Shown: positions 1 through 9,859, counted from the first letter of the stretch. The stretch is 64,000 bases of DNA from Rubidibacter lacunae KORDI 51-2 (GCF_000473895.1 NZ_ASSJ01000070.1:147175-211174), one strand, 5' to 3'. Numbers and translations: made by a program. The notes: a model not told the origin generated them from the sequence alone.

Positions 1-166
1 CCAACTCCTCAACTACTGCGACTACCCATTCTCACAGGCACAACACTTGTCATAAGTCCTGGTACCTCGCTCGCCCACGATTTATTTCTCTGGCAATGAA
101 ATATAAGGAGTAATTACTCGTCTGCAGATGTACCGTCGACACTGCTCGATCGCTCGCTAGGAAGAA

Positions 167-2179
167 CTAAATTGAACGAGCGGGAGGCAGCAGTGCAGCG
201 TTGTCGTGAACTCGTTTCGGTGCTTCGGAGACAATCGGGCTGCTATCATTACTGTTCGCAATCGCAACATCGCGAACCAGCAGGTAGCGAATCAAGCGTG
301 CGACTGCTCGTTGAGCGAGTCCGCTTGCAATTTGTTGTCCCAAACGCTGAGTCTCGGGCTTAGCCAATACCTGCGGAACTAAGGGTAACAATGAAAGCGG
401 GTTGAAGCCCGGTGTCTCGCGTAGAATATCGACAATGCGCTGAAAGTGCTCGATGTTCTGTGCATCTCGCGTAACCGCTGGCGGGCCATCGTTAACTGCC
501 ATTCCCACCCGCTCGCGGAACGCCATCGTGAGGTTGTGGAAACTTTGTTGTCCCAGGGCATCAACTGCATCAATTACCTCAGATGCCACGCGCTCGCGGA
601 TAAATGCCCCGCGCTCGGAAAACAAAAATTCAAATGCTTGGTCGAGCACTTTCTCAAAATCGTAATCTTGAGAAATGCGTGCGTTCCGCAGTAGATTCTC
701 GAGGCGGTTCCAACGGAAGCTATCGTCTCGGAATAGCAAATCGCGCAGCGACGCACGTAATTGCGGCGACGGATCGGTCAGCAAGCGCTTGGCGATATAG
801 GGATACGCTTTGCTCAATACCTTGAAATCTGGATCGATACCGATTGCAATCCCTTCAAGCGTCACGAGCGAACGAATGATCAGCGCATAATACGCCGGTA
901 CGCGAAACGGAAACTCGTACATCACCTCGGACATTTGGTCGGTGATGCTCTTGAAATTCAGCTCTGCAACACTGGCTCCAAGTGCGTCATTGAATACGCG
1001 CGCCAGGGCAGGGACAATCGGCTCGAGGTTGGTATCCGGCGCGAGAAACTCCAACTGCACGTAGTCGTTTGCAAGCGACTCAAAATCGCGATTGACCAAA
1101 TGCACGACGGCTTCGATGAGCCCATACCGCTGATAGGATTCGATCTCGCTCATCATGCCGAAGTCCAGATAGGCCAAGCGTCCGTCCCGCATTGCTAACA
1201 AGTTGCCGGGATGGGGATCGGCATGAAAAAAACCATATTCCAGAAGTTGACGCAGCGAGCACTCTACACCGACTTCAAGCAGGCATTTGGCATCATTACC
1301 TTCCGCCTGGATCTGCTTGGGCTTCGTAAGCTTCGTTCCGTCGATCCACTCCATGGTCAGGACACGCCGCCCGGTGTACTGCCAGTAAATTTTGGGAACG
1401 TAAATTTCTTCGATATAACCGTACAGCTCGGCAAACCGCTCGGCATTCTGCCCCTCATGGATGTAGTTCATCTCCTCGAAGATGCGAGCGGCGAACTCAT
1501 CGAGAATGGCTACGAGATCGCTACGAAGTCGTTTGACACGCTGCTGCAGCCAAATTGCTAAACCCCTTAGGATGTATACATCGAGGGTAATACGGCGGGC
1601 AAGGTCCGGACGCTGTACCTTGACGGCAACGACTTCGCCAGTAGCCAGTTTCCCCTTGTAAACTTGCCCGAGCGAAGCAGCAGCGACGGGCTCGGGCGAT
1701 AGTTCGTCATAAACTGTCTCGGGGCGCGCTCCCAGCTCCTCCTCAATGAACCCGAAGGCAATTTCATTCGCAAACGGCGGTAGCTGGTCTTGAAGTTGAG
1801 CTAGTTCTTCAAGGTAAAGCGTCGAGATCAAATCGGGACGGGTGGAGAGAGCTTGCCCGATCTTGATGTAAGTCGGCCCGAGATTGGTGAGTAACTCCCG
1901 GAGTTGAACTGCCCGGCGGTGCTCGTTACGAGCGATGCTACCCGTTACCCGATCCCATAGCAGGATCAGTCCAAAAGAAAGGGCTGGAGCAATCAAATCA
2001 AACAGACGTCTGAGGATTGCTAAATAGCGTCCGCGGTAAGCGCTCGCGATCGCGGCAGGGTTGTAGCGCCAGTCTTCGCCAGAACCAGCGGCAGGTCGCT
2101 CGGCTGCAAGGACGACTGATTCGGAAGGGCGAGCCGCAGGTGCGGCTACCGGAGGAGATGCAGTCTTGGATCGAACCAT
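167..2179 (-). CDS. ABC1/UbiB (AarF) family kinase-like protein
   Basis: The 670-residue product is a UbiB/ABC1 atypical kinase. The hallmark motifs are in order: KIGQ at residues 106-109, the Ala-rich loop AAASLGQVY at 166-174, the VAVKVQRP lysine strand at 184-191, DPHPGN at 321-326 and LDFGMM at 338-343. Family members use ATP and are linked to quinone and prenyl-lipid metabolism; cyanobacteria carry several paralogues, so the exact role is unknown. The first ~35 residues are Ala/Pro-rich and poorly ordered. The homologous part starts near the RYNP motif, so a later start is possible. It stands alone on the minus strand, upstream of nothing visible in the window, and 126 bp separate its start from the next minus-strand gene. 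The family call is firm. Confidence 0.93.
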   Translation of the reverse strand: MVRSKTASPPVAAPAARPSESVVLAAERPAAGSGEDWRYNPAAIASAYRGRYLAILRRLFDLIAPALSFGLILLWDRVTGSIARNEHRRAVQLRELLTNLGPTYIKIGQALSTRPDLISTLYLEELAQLQDQLPPFANEIAFGFIEEELGARPETVYDELSPEPVAAASLGQVYKGKLATGEVVAVKVQRPDLARRITLDVYILRGLAIWLQQRVKRLRSDLVAILDEFAARIFEEMNYIHEGQNAERFAELYGYIEEIYVPKIYWQYTGRRVLTMEWIDGTKLTKPKQIQAEGNDAKCLLEVGVECSLRQLLEYGFFHADPHPGNLLAMRDGRLAYLDFGMMSEIESYQRYGLIEAVVHLVNRDFESLANDYVQLEFLAPDTNLEPIVPALARVFNDALGASVAELNFKSITDQMSEVMYEFPFRVPAYYALIIRSLVTLEGIAIGIDPDFKVLSKAYPYIAKRLLTDPSPQLRASLRDLLFRDDSFRWNRLENLLRNARISQDYDFEKVLDQAFEFLFSERGAFIRERVASEVIDAVDALGQQSFHNLTMAFRERVGMAVNDGPPAVTRDAQNIEHFQRIVDILRETPGFNPLSLLPLVPQVLAKPETQRLGQQIASGLAQRAVARLIRYLLVRDVAIANSNDSSPIVSEAPKRVHDNAALLPPARSI

Positions 2180-2305
2180 CGAACTTGCAACCTGGGCGCT
2201 ACGTAACGCATTGTAACAACGAGCGGCTCGCCCTGAATGCTTCTTGCGATGCAGATCGCTCGTCCCAATGGGCTGGGAACCGGCACCCGAAATCCCGCCA
2301 GCAGC

Positions 2306-3073
2306 TTAGGTGCGATCGAGTTCAGAACGTATGGCGTCGAGTTCTCGGTCGATATGCGTTGTGTGGGTTGCTGATGTTGGAGGCAGCTCGCCTTGGACCT
2401 CGCTGCTACCGAGCTCGGCCTTAAGAGCCGAGAGTTCGCCATCAACGTCGCCATTGCGATCGCCGGCTTCAAGGGCTCGGAAGCGCTCGTCGAGGCTGTC
2501 GCCGACCAAGCTTGCCGCCGATGCCTCGGATTGCGCTTCGAGTTCGTGCACGCGATCTTCCATGCGCTCGAAAGCATTGAGGGAACCGCCTGTTGTCAAG
2601 CCGCCGAGCATGTCATTGAGCTGCTGCGAAGCTTTTGCCGATCGCGCACGGGCAACAAACAGGTCTTTCTTCGCGCGCGCCTCGGAAATTTTGCTCTCGA
2701 GCGATCGCAAGTCGCGCTTGAGTCTGTCGATGATTGCAGACTGCTGCTGGATTTGATCTCGGTAGGAAGCTGCGCTGTCCTGGTAGGATTTGCGACGCAC
2801 TAGAGCTTCGCGCGCGAGTTCTTCGTTGCCTTTACTCAAGGCAAGCTTCGCGCGCCCTTGCCACTCGTCGGCGTTCTGGCTTGCCTGAGCGGCGTGACGC
2901 TCGATGCGTTTCTGCGATGCGATCGCCTGCGCAACCGCTTGACGCATTCCAATCAAATCTTGCTGCATGTCATCGACAGCTTGCTCGAGGATTTTCTCGG
3001 GATCCTCGGCTGCTGACACCCAGCTAGTGACTCGCGATCGTGCCGCGCGCCAAGCCCGGTCTAGTAAGCCCAT
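2306..3073 (-). CDS. PspA/IM30 (Vipp1) family protein
   Basis: The 255-residue protein begins with the amphipathic helix MGLLDRAWRAARSRV and the AEDPEKILEQAVDDMQ segment typical of PspA/Vipp1. It then continues as long coiled-coil helices to about residue 200. This ESCRT-III-like family binds and remodels membranes; in cyanobacteria Vipp1 supports thylakoid biogenesis and PspA responds to membrane stress. A short acidic linker is followed by a terminal helix (IDRELDAIRSELDRT) resembling the extra C-terminal helix of Vipp1, which argues for Vipp1 over plain PspA. Without a paralogue in view the two cannot be separated with certainty, so no gene symbol is given. Transcription is leftward, towards the ABC1 gene. 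Confidence 0.93.
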   Translation of the reverse strand: MGLLDRAWRAARSRVTSWVSAAEDPEKILEQAVDDMQQDLIGMRQAVAQAIASQKRIERHAAQASQNADEWQGRAKLALSKGNEELAREALVRRKSYQDSAASYRDQIQQQSAIIDRLKRDLRSLESKISEARAKKDLFVARARSAKASQQLNDMLGGLTTGGSLNAFERMEDRVHELEAQSEASAASLVGDSLDERFRALEAGDRNGDVDGELSALKAELGSSEVQGELPPTSATHTTHIDRELDAIRSELDRT

Positions 3074-3418
3074 GTCCTACATCTCCCGCATACGACATAC
3101 TGCCAACTCATAAGCCCAGCAGCTCGCCGACCGAGCTGAGTGCGTCACTCGCGCGAGTTCTTCTCGCCAACTGCGACTCCAAAACACCTGCGTACAAAGT
3201 CTTTGCTCCTCATCGTACCGCGTGCCTCTTGCGGACTTCCCCAAAATCTCCGTTCGGAGGGCGAGAATGTCCGGGCACCATACAAACTGAGAAGCGAATA
3301 TTGACACCACCGCCTTACACCCTGATACCAACTTGCCACTCCTAAGCCAATCAGGGCTTGCCGCCGGCGGCGGCAGAGCTGTTGCTATGTAGCAGGGGGG
3401 TTGAGCTGGCGGTGAGAT
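3074..3418. other. Spacer without a recognised gene
   Basis: This 345 bp spacer lies upstream of the PspA/Vipp1 gene and downstream of the SPOR-like gene, both on the minus strand. It should carry the PspA/Vipp1 promoter. Open frames here are short and have neither ribosome sites nor familiar motifs. Confidence 0.4.
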
Positions 3419-4507
3419 TTACGGGCGATATACCTCGGCAGCGATCCCTTGCCGTGCGAGTTGTGCGACGTGGGCTACCGCTTCGTCTTGACGGCGGAAA
3501 GCACCAACCTGAATGCGAACACCAACTGGAAAGTTTACTAAATAGGCGTCGGGCACGACAGCACGCGTGGATTGGAAAGCGCTATTGCCGCTGTAAGGCA
3601 CCACTACAAAAAACCAATTGCTGTTAGCAGCTGGCGCAGGAGCGGCAGCGACAGGAACTGTTGCAGTTGCTTGTGGAGGAACTGCGGCTTCAGCAGGAGT
3701 CGGTGGGGGAGCAGACTCGCCGTCCTCTTTGAGGTTGCTGAGCCTGTCGAGTTGGAGATCGACAAACTCCCCAGAGGCAAGATCTGGCTGGGTGATAGGC
3801 GTCGAGCCGCTTGAAGAGCCACTCGCTGCCGTCAGTGGCGGCGGTTCTGGCGCAGATGAGTCTGAGCTGTTGCGCCACCGCTGCCAGACATCCGTATCGA
3901 TCGAGATCGCACCGATGAGCGTACCCGTGGCCAATATCAGTGCGATCCCGACGACGCCCAGTGGCGTGAAGGATGACCGTTTTTCAATAGCGATCGCTTC
4001 CCCTTCGAGCTCGAATTCTTCAAAATTTTCTGCTGTCGGGCTGTCTGCAAGGTTGCGCAACAGCTGCTCGGTCGATTCCATATAGTCGTCGGGGATCGAC
4101 TCAACCGACTGATTTAATTTATTGAAATCATCTGCTTGTGGGTGGCGAACCAAGCTTGATGCTGATTGAGCGGCGCGGCGGCGGGAGACAAACTCCGGAA
4201 CGGTTGCATCTTCAGCCGCCATGGCAGCGTCGCGACCTGGCACGTCGGCGCGATTGCGATCGGAAAGAGGATCGATGGCGAACTCGGCCACTGCAGCAGG
4301 GTCGGACTGCCCCACGGGTCCTGCTGCATCTGCATGCAGGTGAGCTGCACGATCTTGCCAGAGCTTGGAACGAGGGTTTTGCCTGCGATCCCGGCGGTAG
4401 CGAAGCAGCTCGTCCTCCAACCCGATATCTAAACAACCCAAAGCAACGCAAAGAACTGGATCCAGCGACGGAGCGGGCGGCTTTCGAATGGGAGATGAGT
4501 GGTTCAT
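3419..4507 (-). CDS. Single-pass protein with C-terminal SPOR-like domain
   Basis: The start is placed at the ATG at 4507, because GGAGGAG sits about 8 bases upstream; a longer frame reaches 4729 without such a signal. The 362-residue product has an N-terminal ~180-residue cytoplasmic part rich in Ala and Asp. One membrane helix follows (about 180-203, VVGIALILATG core), then a Pro/Ala/Ser-rich linker, then a terminal ~65 residues with alternating beta-type segments ending in VGVRIQVGAFRRQDEA. The last part resembles a SPOR fold, which in other bacteria binds denuded peptidoglycan at the septum. The layout fits a cell-envelope or division protein with its C-terminus in the periplasm. The SPOR assignment rests on the VGAF-x-DEA pattern and is moderate. 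Confidence 0.75.
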   Translation of the reverse strand: MNHSSPIRKPPAPSLDPVLCVALGCLDIGLEDELLRYRRDRRQNPRSKLWQDRAAHLHADAAGPVGQSDPAAVAEFAIDPLSDRNRADVPGRDAAMAAEDATVPEFVSRRRAAQSASSLVRHPQADDFNKLNQSVESIPDDYMESTEQLLRNLADSPTAENFEEFELEGEAIAIEKRSSFTPLGVVGIALILATGTLIGAISIDTDVWQRWRNSSDSSAPEPPPLTAASGSSSGSTPITQPDLASGEFVDLQLDRLSNLKEDGESAPPPTPAEAAVPPQATATVPVAAAPAPAANSNWFFVVVPYSGNSAFQSTRAVVPDAYLVNFPVGVRIQVGAFRRQDEAVAHVAQLARQGIAAEVYRP

Positions 4508-5993
4508 ATTGGCGCTCCTCCAGAAACTAGTCGTTGCGAGCGTTTGTCTAAATCGTTTGTCCGCGTCGAACCGAGAGCACGTCCTGTTGGAATTCTCAGA
4601 CCGGCAGGGGTCTGGGAACTCGAGCGTCGGTCGGCACTGCCAGTCGGACTGGTCGCACTGAAAAACTCTGCCCCCCATTACACCTGCTCTGGACTCCAGT
4701 TGACTGCTGGAAGTTGCAAACTGTGACAAACTCCATCCGATACTTCCTCAGGCGCGAGCACCCCAAGCTTAGGTTCTCTGCCCGATACTTCGGGGTTGCT
4801 GCAAAAATTGCTCTGAAGGCAACAGGACTCACCTGTGCAATTGTTTCGAGCTCGCGTTTTTACATGCCCCTACCCGATCGAACAAGTCTCTGTAGTACCT
4901 TTTGCCTCGATCCCCAGCCAATGCAAGATGGGGATCGGAGGTTTTCTATCAATTCTCTAGATTTTCTTGAAGCATCCCAGAGGGTAATTGTTGCTATTTG
5001 CAAAGCAATAACGAAGAAAATCTAAACTGCCGAACTCGGCTGGGGATCGCATGGCGCGGGAAGGACGGGGCATTTTGGCGGCAAAAGTCGGCGCGGGATC
5101 GCGCTGACAATCATAAATACGGACAAAATCCCCCATGTTGCCGAATTTAGGACACCATTGCCGATGAAAGCAGCTAGATGCTCGCCCTCAATCTGCCGTT
5201 ACTGCCGAAGCTATACGCCCGTCGGCCGGCGTGGCGGCAATTGTCAGAAGTTGGGCGTTCCCGTGCGGGCAACTTGGCAGGCTTGCTCACTGGCTGATTC
5301 GCCCTTTGCATCCCCCTGGCAGCGGTGGGAAGCAACGCTTGCTTTGTTGGACGATGCAGTCGCGACGGCGGGCGCGGACGGGTGGCGCGGGGTGCCAACT
5401 GCCATTGCTACCGAAAGCACTACCGAGGACGCTAACTCCAGTGCCGTCAAGCAACGGCAGTCTGTAGGTGCAGGCGTTCGCAATCGTCTATGAGCTCATC
5501 CTCCACGCTTGGCGTGCGCTGAGCCACGTTTGCCAACAACTGCCAATTGAAAGAGGAATGGCGCGAGTCGGTTCGAGAGCGCCGGTGTTGCTCGCTCGGG
5601 ACGGGTTGGTGGTAGTTGTATTTTTACCAACACGGCTCTGGTTTTAACAACTCAGTCATCTACTGCGATCGGCAAGCTTAAACCCAGCGAACACTGAAAG
5701 AGACGAGCCCGCTAGCCCTCTCGCATCCAGTTCGATGCCAGCAGATGTTGGATTCTAGTAGGCCCGAAACGCTGGGAGTCAGTTAGTACTCCCAACCTGC
5801 AATATCGTTAGGGCGAACTTGGAAAGCTCCTTAGAGGGGGCGATCGCTCGGAGTTGTGGCAAAATTCGTTTTGTTCTGGCAATTCGCTTCAAACGACCGG
5901 CCAATTGAGTCCTCTCATAGCCGGATAGAACGTTATGGCAACACGTGAGCAGCGTGACGGGTCTGCTCCGGGAAGAAGATCTGGTAAGAGAAC
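4508..5993. other. Long spacer without a supported gene
   Basis: Nearly 1.5 kb hold no frame with a recognisable protein. The 80-110 codon frames here have Arg/Cys-rich translations typical of chance reading in GC-rich DNA. A 9 bp inverted repeat, CGATCCCCA with TGGGGATCG, lies at 4908-4937 and could form a hairpin. The 4508-4700 part must include the promoter of the SPOR-like gene. Confidence 0.45.
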
Positions 5994-6860
5994 GTGTATT
6001 TGGTTCCCGGGGATTTACTCTACGCTGTTGCGCCGTGCGGCGCCCTGAAAGACCAGGCAGCACTCGATCGCGGCTTGGAGGTTTGGCGATCGCGCGGCTA
6101 CCGCGTTGCGCTCGGTAGCAACTGGAACGCCTGCGAAGGATATTTGGCTGGATCGGATGAACTGCGGCGGCAGGTACTGACAACAGCATGGCAGGATCCT
6201 GAATGCAAAGGGATTCTATGTACGCGCGGCGGGTATGGCAGCATGCGTTTGCTGGAAGCCTGGCACTGGCCGGACGGTTTAGAAAGGTGGGTGGTTGGCT
6301 TCTCGGACTTGACGGGGTTGCTATGGAGTTTGCATCGTTCCGGACGCAACGGCGGCGTTCATGCCCCCGTTCTAACTACGCTGGCCGCCGAGCCGCCCGC
6401 ACTGCAACAGCGATTGTTCGACGTGGTAGAAGGTCGCGCGATCGAACCGCTATACGGTGAGGGTTGGGGGAACGGGCGCGCTCGCGGTTGGCTGCTGCCA
6501 GCGAACTTGACTGTAGCGACGCACCTGCTGGGCACGCCCGTGCAGCCGGATTTGACCGGATCGATCTTGGCACTAGAGGACGTGAGCGAAGTCCCCTATC
6601 GCGTCGATCGCCTCCTCACTCACTGGCGTTTGAGCGGCGCGCTGGCTGGTGTATGCGGGATCGCCCTCGGGCGCTTCAGTCGCTGTACGGCTCCGCGTCC
6701 GAGCTGGCGGGTGGAAGAGGTGTTACGCGATCGCCTCGGCGACCTGGGCATTCCGGTCGTAAGCGGGCTGCCCTTCGGGCACGACGGTCCGAACGCCGCG
6801 CTACCGGTGGGGTCGTACGTGACAATTGATGGCAATGCCGGGAGCTTGAGCTGGGAGTAG
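5994..6860 (+). CDS. S66 family LD-carboxypeptidase (LdcA/MccF-like)
   Basis: This 288-residue protein starts with GTG at 5994, and the first residues (VPGDLLYAVAPCGAL) match the usual start of the S66 fold. The catalytic triad is visible: Ser104 in GFSDLT, Glu195 in LEDVSE and His263 in GHDGPNAALPVG. LdcA enzymes cut the L,D bond of murein tetrapeptides during cell-wall recycling; MccF relatives cleave microcin C-type acyl-sulfamoyl adenylates. Nothing nearby suggests microcin immunity, so a peptidoglycan recycling role is the simpler reading. It is upstream of hemE on the same strand, but 337 bp separate them, so co-transcription is doubtful. Confidence 0.92.
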   Translation: MYLVPGDLLYAVAPCGALKDQAALDRGLEVWRSRGYRVALGSNWNACEGYLAGSDELRRQVLTTAWQDPECKGILCTRGGYGSMRLLEAWHWPDGLERWVVGFSDLTGLLWSLHRSGRNGGVHAPVLTTLAAEPPALQQRLFDVVEGRAIEPLYGEGWGNGRARGWLLPANLTVATHLLGTPVQPDLTGSILALEDVSEVPYRVDRLLTHWRLSGALAGVCGIALGRFSRCTAPRPSWRVEEVLRDRLGDLGIPVVSGLPFGHDGPNAALPVGSYVTIDGNAGSLSWE

Positions 6861-7197
6861 CCAGGGCTCGGGTGCGAGTTGAGGACGCGATCGATGGCGG
6901 TGCTAAGCTAACAAATGCGATAGCGACGTTTTCACGGCCCTTGCAGCAGCCAGTTGCACCAGACCTACGGGTCGGGTTCGATCCGACGCTGGGTTGGCAA
7001 ACCCCTAATTCGAATCGAGGGCGGGGGGGATTCGGAATTGAAAAGGACCTTCCGTAAGCTCCGCCCGGACGAGCGGTTGCTGGCGCGCGCGACGCGCGAT
7101 CGCGTTGAAATGCTTGTTTTAGCTGCGTTCGACTGAGCCCGTTCGGGCATGCCGACAGCTTGGAGTTCTTGAACTTTTGCAACCGTTGGGAGAAACG
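6861..7197 (+). other. hemE leader region with small hairpins
   Basis: This spacer precedes hemE. It holds two adjacent short stem-loops, GTCGG/CCGAC at 6971-6987 and GGGTT/AACCC at 6991-7004. The first has a T-loop-like GTTCGAT, but no complete tRNA can be folded around it. A promoter or structured leader for hemE is possible; no known riboswitch pattern was recognised. Confidence 0.3.
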
Positions 7198-8259
7198 ATG
7201 ACTGAATCGGAGCAAGTTCCGTACCTGTTGCGTGCGGCAAAGGGTGAAGTGCTGCCGCGTCCGCCCGTGTGGATGATGCGTCAGGCCGGTCGTTACATGC
7301 AGGCCTACCGCGACCTACGCGAGAAATATCCGAGCTTCCGCGAACGCTCCGAGAATGCTGACGTAGCAATCGAGATTTCCCTGCAGCCCTGGCATGCCTT
7401 TCAACCCGATGGCGTGATCATGTTCTCCGATATTCTGACACCGCTGCCGGGATTGGGCATCGACTTTGACATCGTCGAAAGTAAAGGACCGATTATCGAC
7501 CCGCCGATCCGCACGCAAGCACAAGTCGAACGCATGCACCCGCTCGACCCGGATGCCGCGCTGCCCTTCATCCGCCCAATTCTCCAAACTCTACGCCAGG
7601 AAGTCGGCAATCGCGCTGCAGTACTCGGGTTTGTCGGTTCGCCATGGACCTTAGCAGCCTACGCGATTGAAGGCCGCACCTCCAAGAACTACGCCCACAT
7701 CAAGGGCATGGCATTTTCCCAACCCGACTTGCTACACCAATTTCTCGGCAAACTCGCCGATGGTATTGCCGACTATGCATGCCATCAAATAGACTGCGGC
7801 GCGCAGGTCGTGCAACTCTTTGACTCGTGGGCCGGACAGCTCAGCCCGCAAGACTACGAGACCTTCGCGTTGCCCTACCAACAGCAGGTGGTCCGACGCG
7901 TTAAATCCACCTATCCAGACGTGCCGCTGATTCTTTACATTAGTGGCAGTGCGGGCGTCCTCGAGCGCATGGGTCGTTCGGGCGTCGATATCGTCAGTGT
8001 TGATTGGACGGTTGATATGGCCGAAGCCCGCCAGCGACTCGGTGCCGAGATGATGGTCCAAGGAAACATCGATCCCGGCGTACTCTTTGGCTCGAAGGAC
8101 TTCATCCGCGATCGCATCTACGACACGGTTCGCAAGGCCGGCGAGCGGGGACATATTCTCAATCTCGGTCACGGCGTCCTGCCGGGGACGCCCGAGGAGA
8201 ACGTTGCTTTCTTCTTCGAGACGGCCAAGCAAGTCAATCGCTTGGCTGCCAGCGTCTAG
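7198..8259 (+). CDS. hemE: Uroporphyrinogen decarboxylase
   Basis: HemE removes four carboxyl groups from uroporphyrinogen III to give coproporphyrinogen III, the branch leading to heme, chlorophyll and bilins. The 353-residue product begins [17 protein letters not shown] and carries the signature [13 protein letters not shown], plus [12 protein letters not shown] and [10 protein letters not shown]. The ATG at 7198 is preferred over an upstream in-frame TTG at 7177, because GGGAGA lies just ahead and cyanobacterial HemE starts here. Length is normal for the family. A 13 bp perfect inverted repeat follows the stop and probably ends the transcript. The gene converges on the CBS-CP12 gene. Confidence 0.98.
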   Translation: MTESEQVPYLLRAAKGEVLPRPPVWMMRQAGRYMQAYRDLREKYPSFRERSENADVAIEISLQPWHAFQPDGVIMFSDILTPLPGLGIDFDIVESKGPIIDPPIRTQAQVERMHPLDPDAALPFIRPILQTLRQEVGNRAAVLGFVGSPWTLAAYAIEGRTSKNYAHIKGMAFSQPDLLHQFLGKLADGIADYACHQIDCGAQVVQLFDSWAGQLSPQDYETFALPYQQQVVRRVKSTYPDVPLILYISGSAGVLERMGRSGVDIVSVDWTVDMAEARQRLGAEMMVQGNIDPGVLFGSKDFIRDRIYDTVRKAGERGHILNLGHGVLPGTPEENVAFFFETAKQVNRLAASV

Positions 8260-8262
8260 TCT

Positions 8263-8303
8263 GCGCTCCAGAAGGCGCACCGCGAGCGCACCTTCTGGAG
8301 CGC
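8263..8303. terminator. Perfect 13 bp hairpin between hemE and CBS-CP12 genes
   Basis: GCGCTCCAGAAGG at 8263-8275 is mirrored by CCTTCTGGAGCGC at 8291-8303, with a 15-base loop. It begins 3 bases after the hemE stop and lies between two converging genes, so it could stop transcripts from both sides. There is no adjacent T-run, so it is not a classical intrinsic terminator; it may instead protect 3' ends. Confidence 0.6.
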
Positions 8304-8390
8304 ATCGCAATTGTCCTCGCGCGATTACCTCCCTACCAGTGGGGAATCGCGCAAGGGTGCATATATTGGTGTCCGTTTCTCGACAACCGC

Positions 8391-8939
8391 TCAGTCGCTG
8401 ACGCGAGCGCGTTGGTGAGCAGCTTCTGCTTGGAGTTCCTCGACAACATCCCAGGCCGCTGCACATTCCGGCGACGTGTCGCCGGAAGCGGCGCAAATAG
8501 CCCGCGCGCGATCGCGCGCGGCTTCGATTTCGTCTTCGATGTAAATACGCTGGGGATTGTCAACGAAGTGGCTGCGGCTGAGCAAGTCGTTTATTGAGAT
8601 GATGCCGAGGAGCTGCGTGCCGCGGACGACCGGTGCGTGGCGGATGTTTGCATTGGCAAACAAACGCGCAACGTACTCGACACCGAGGTCGGGATTGACC
8701 TCAATGCAGGGTTTGCTCATGATCTCGAACACACGTACGCACTCAGGGTTAGCCCCATAGGCAGCTACTTTAAAGACAATATCGGTGTCGGTAACGATAC
8801 CGAATGCGTCCTCATCGTCGCGCTTTTCGACAACGAGGGCGTGGATGGAGTGCTGCCGCATGAGCTCCACGGCTGCGGCGACGGTGGCCGCCCCGCGCAC
8901 GGTTACAACATGCGTTGTCAGGATGTCCTTGGCTTTCAT
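8391..8939 (-). CDS. CBS-pair protein with truncated CP12 domain (CBS-CP12)
   Basis: The start is set at the ATG at 8939 (MKAKDILTTHVV), where CBS domains normally begin; upstream in-frame ATGs at 8978 and 9020 lack ribosome sites. Two CBS motifs span about residues 3-60 and 68-122 and should bind an adenine nucleotide. Residues ~130-182 match the N-terminal half of CP12: a Cys149/Cys159 pair and the AWDVVEELQAEAAHQ core at 162-176. Full CP12 redox-locks GAPDH and phosphoribulokinase; here the C-terminal Cys pair and GAPDH-binding tail are absent. CBS-CP12 fusions are known in cyanobacteria and thought to tie energy charge to Calvin-cycle control. The assignment is confident; the partner is not. 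Confidence 0.92.
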   Translation of the reverse strand: MKAKDILTTHVVTVRGAATVAAAVELMRQHSIHALVVEKRDDEDAFGIVTDTDIVFKVAAYGANPECVRVFEIMSKPCIEVNPDLGVEYVARLFANANIRHAPVVRGTQLLGIISINDLLSRSHFVDNPQRIYIEDEIEAARDRARAICAASGDTSPECAAAWDVVEELQAEAAHQRARVSD

Positions 8940-9355
8940 CTGAATCGCGTCAGTCAAGTCTCTGAGTTCGGCAGACATTACGGCGGTCAGAGCGCTGCAG
9001 CTCGTCCGGAATGACCCCATTAACGGCTCTAGGCGCTTCTTGCAGACTGCTTTTGGCCATATCCAACGTGCCTACAACGAAGTATTTTGGATGAGCTGGG
9101 TCGTACCCCGAGCGTATTCCCGCCGCGAGCAGCGATCGCCAAGCGCGCAGCGGTTTACGCGAGCATTGGGGCAATCCAAGGGTGGCTCCGCGCCGTTTCT
9201 CCTGAACTCTAAAACTCTGCGGCGCTATTACCTGTAGGTTTAACAGTTTGTAATGTTCTGCCCGCAGAAGCTTTTGGGTTGAAATCCATTGCGCGGGGCG
9301 CGATTGCGATTCGATATGCTAGTCGAGACATGCGTCCTCCCCGAAACGAGACCCG
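8940..9355. other. Spacer between divergent CBS-CP12 and DUF948 genes
   Basis: These 416 bp separate two divergently transcribed genes and should carry both promoters. No frame here looks like a protein, and no convincing operator was seen. Confidence 0.4.
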
Positions 9356-9859
9356 ATGCAGGATCCGTTCTTTTGGCTAGGGCTGTCGCTGCTGCTGGTG
9401 GCGGTCAGTCTGACGGCTGTCTTAGCAGCCGCACTCCCGGCCGTGCTGGAACTAGCGCGAGCGGCGCGCAGTGCCGAGAAGTTGTTCGACGTTTTGCAAC
9501 GGGAGTTGCCCCCGACGCTGGCGGTTTTTCAAGAAACTGGCAAAGAGCTCGGCGAGCTCGGCGACGAGGTCAATGCGGGCGTGAAGGGCGCGTCCGAGCT
9601 CGTGCAACAAGTCGGTAACAGTGCGGCAGCTGCACGGCAGCAAGCGACAACGATTGCAATTGGCACGCGGGGCGTTGCAGCAGGTATTCGGGCAGCGTGG
9701 CGAGCTTGGCAGCAGCCAGTTGGCACTGCTGGCGCGACCGGCGGTCCTCGGAACGGCACTAACTCACTGTTGGAAAATGAAAATAGTACTGCGTCAGCTG
9801 CCGATCGCGAACGCTCGGGCATCGAGGTAATCGCGAAGCCCGAGCGCAAACATTTGTAA
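9356..9859 (+). CDS. DUF948-like membrane-anchored protein
   Basis: The 167-residue product has an N-terminal membrane helix (about residues 6-28, LGLSLLLVAVSLTAVLAAALPAV). It is followed by a helical heptad-like region with repeated Glu/Leu and small residues (LQRELPPTLAVFQETGKELGELGDEVNAG) up to about residue 100. Then comes a low-complexity tail. This layout is that of DUF948 proteins, membrane-anchored helical proteins of unknown function that resemble the apolipophorin/tail-tape type. The ATG at 9356 follows directly from the first hydrophobic residues. A tandem 17 bp repeat lies downstream. No partner gene is suggested by the context. Confidence 0.75.
   Translation: MQDPFFWLGLSLLLVAVSLTAVLAAALPAVLELARAARSAEKLFDVLQRELPPTLAVFQETGKELGELGDEVNAGVKGASELVQQVGNSAAAARQQATTIAIGTRGVAAGIRAAWRAWQQPVGTAGATGGPRNGTNSLLENENSTASAADRERSGIEVIAKPERKHL

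Noticed and set aside
761..1198. 145-residue plus-strand frame inside the ABC1 gene
   Set aside because: Antisense to a clear gene and without any recognisable domain.
5558..5647. 29-residue frame with a hydrophobic middle (MARVGSRAPVLLARD...)
   Set aside because: AGAGGA sits too close to the ATG and the product matches none of the small photosynthesis subunits.
6960..7030. tRNA-like arm upstream of hemE
   Set aside because: A GTCGG-GTTCGAT-CCGAC stem looks like a T arm, but the stem is out of register and no acceptor, D or anticodon arm can be built around it.
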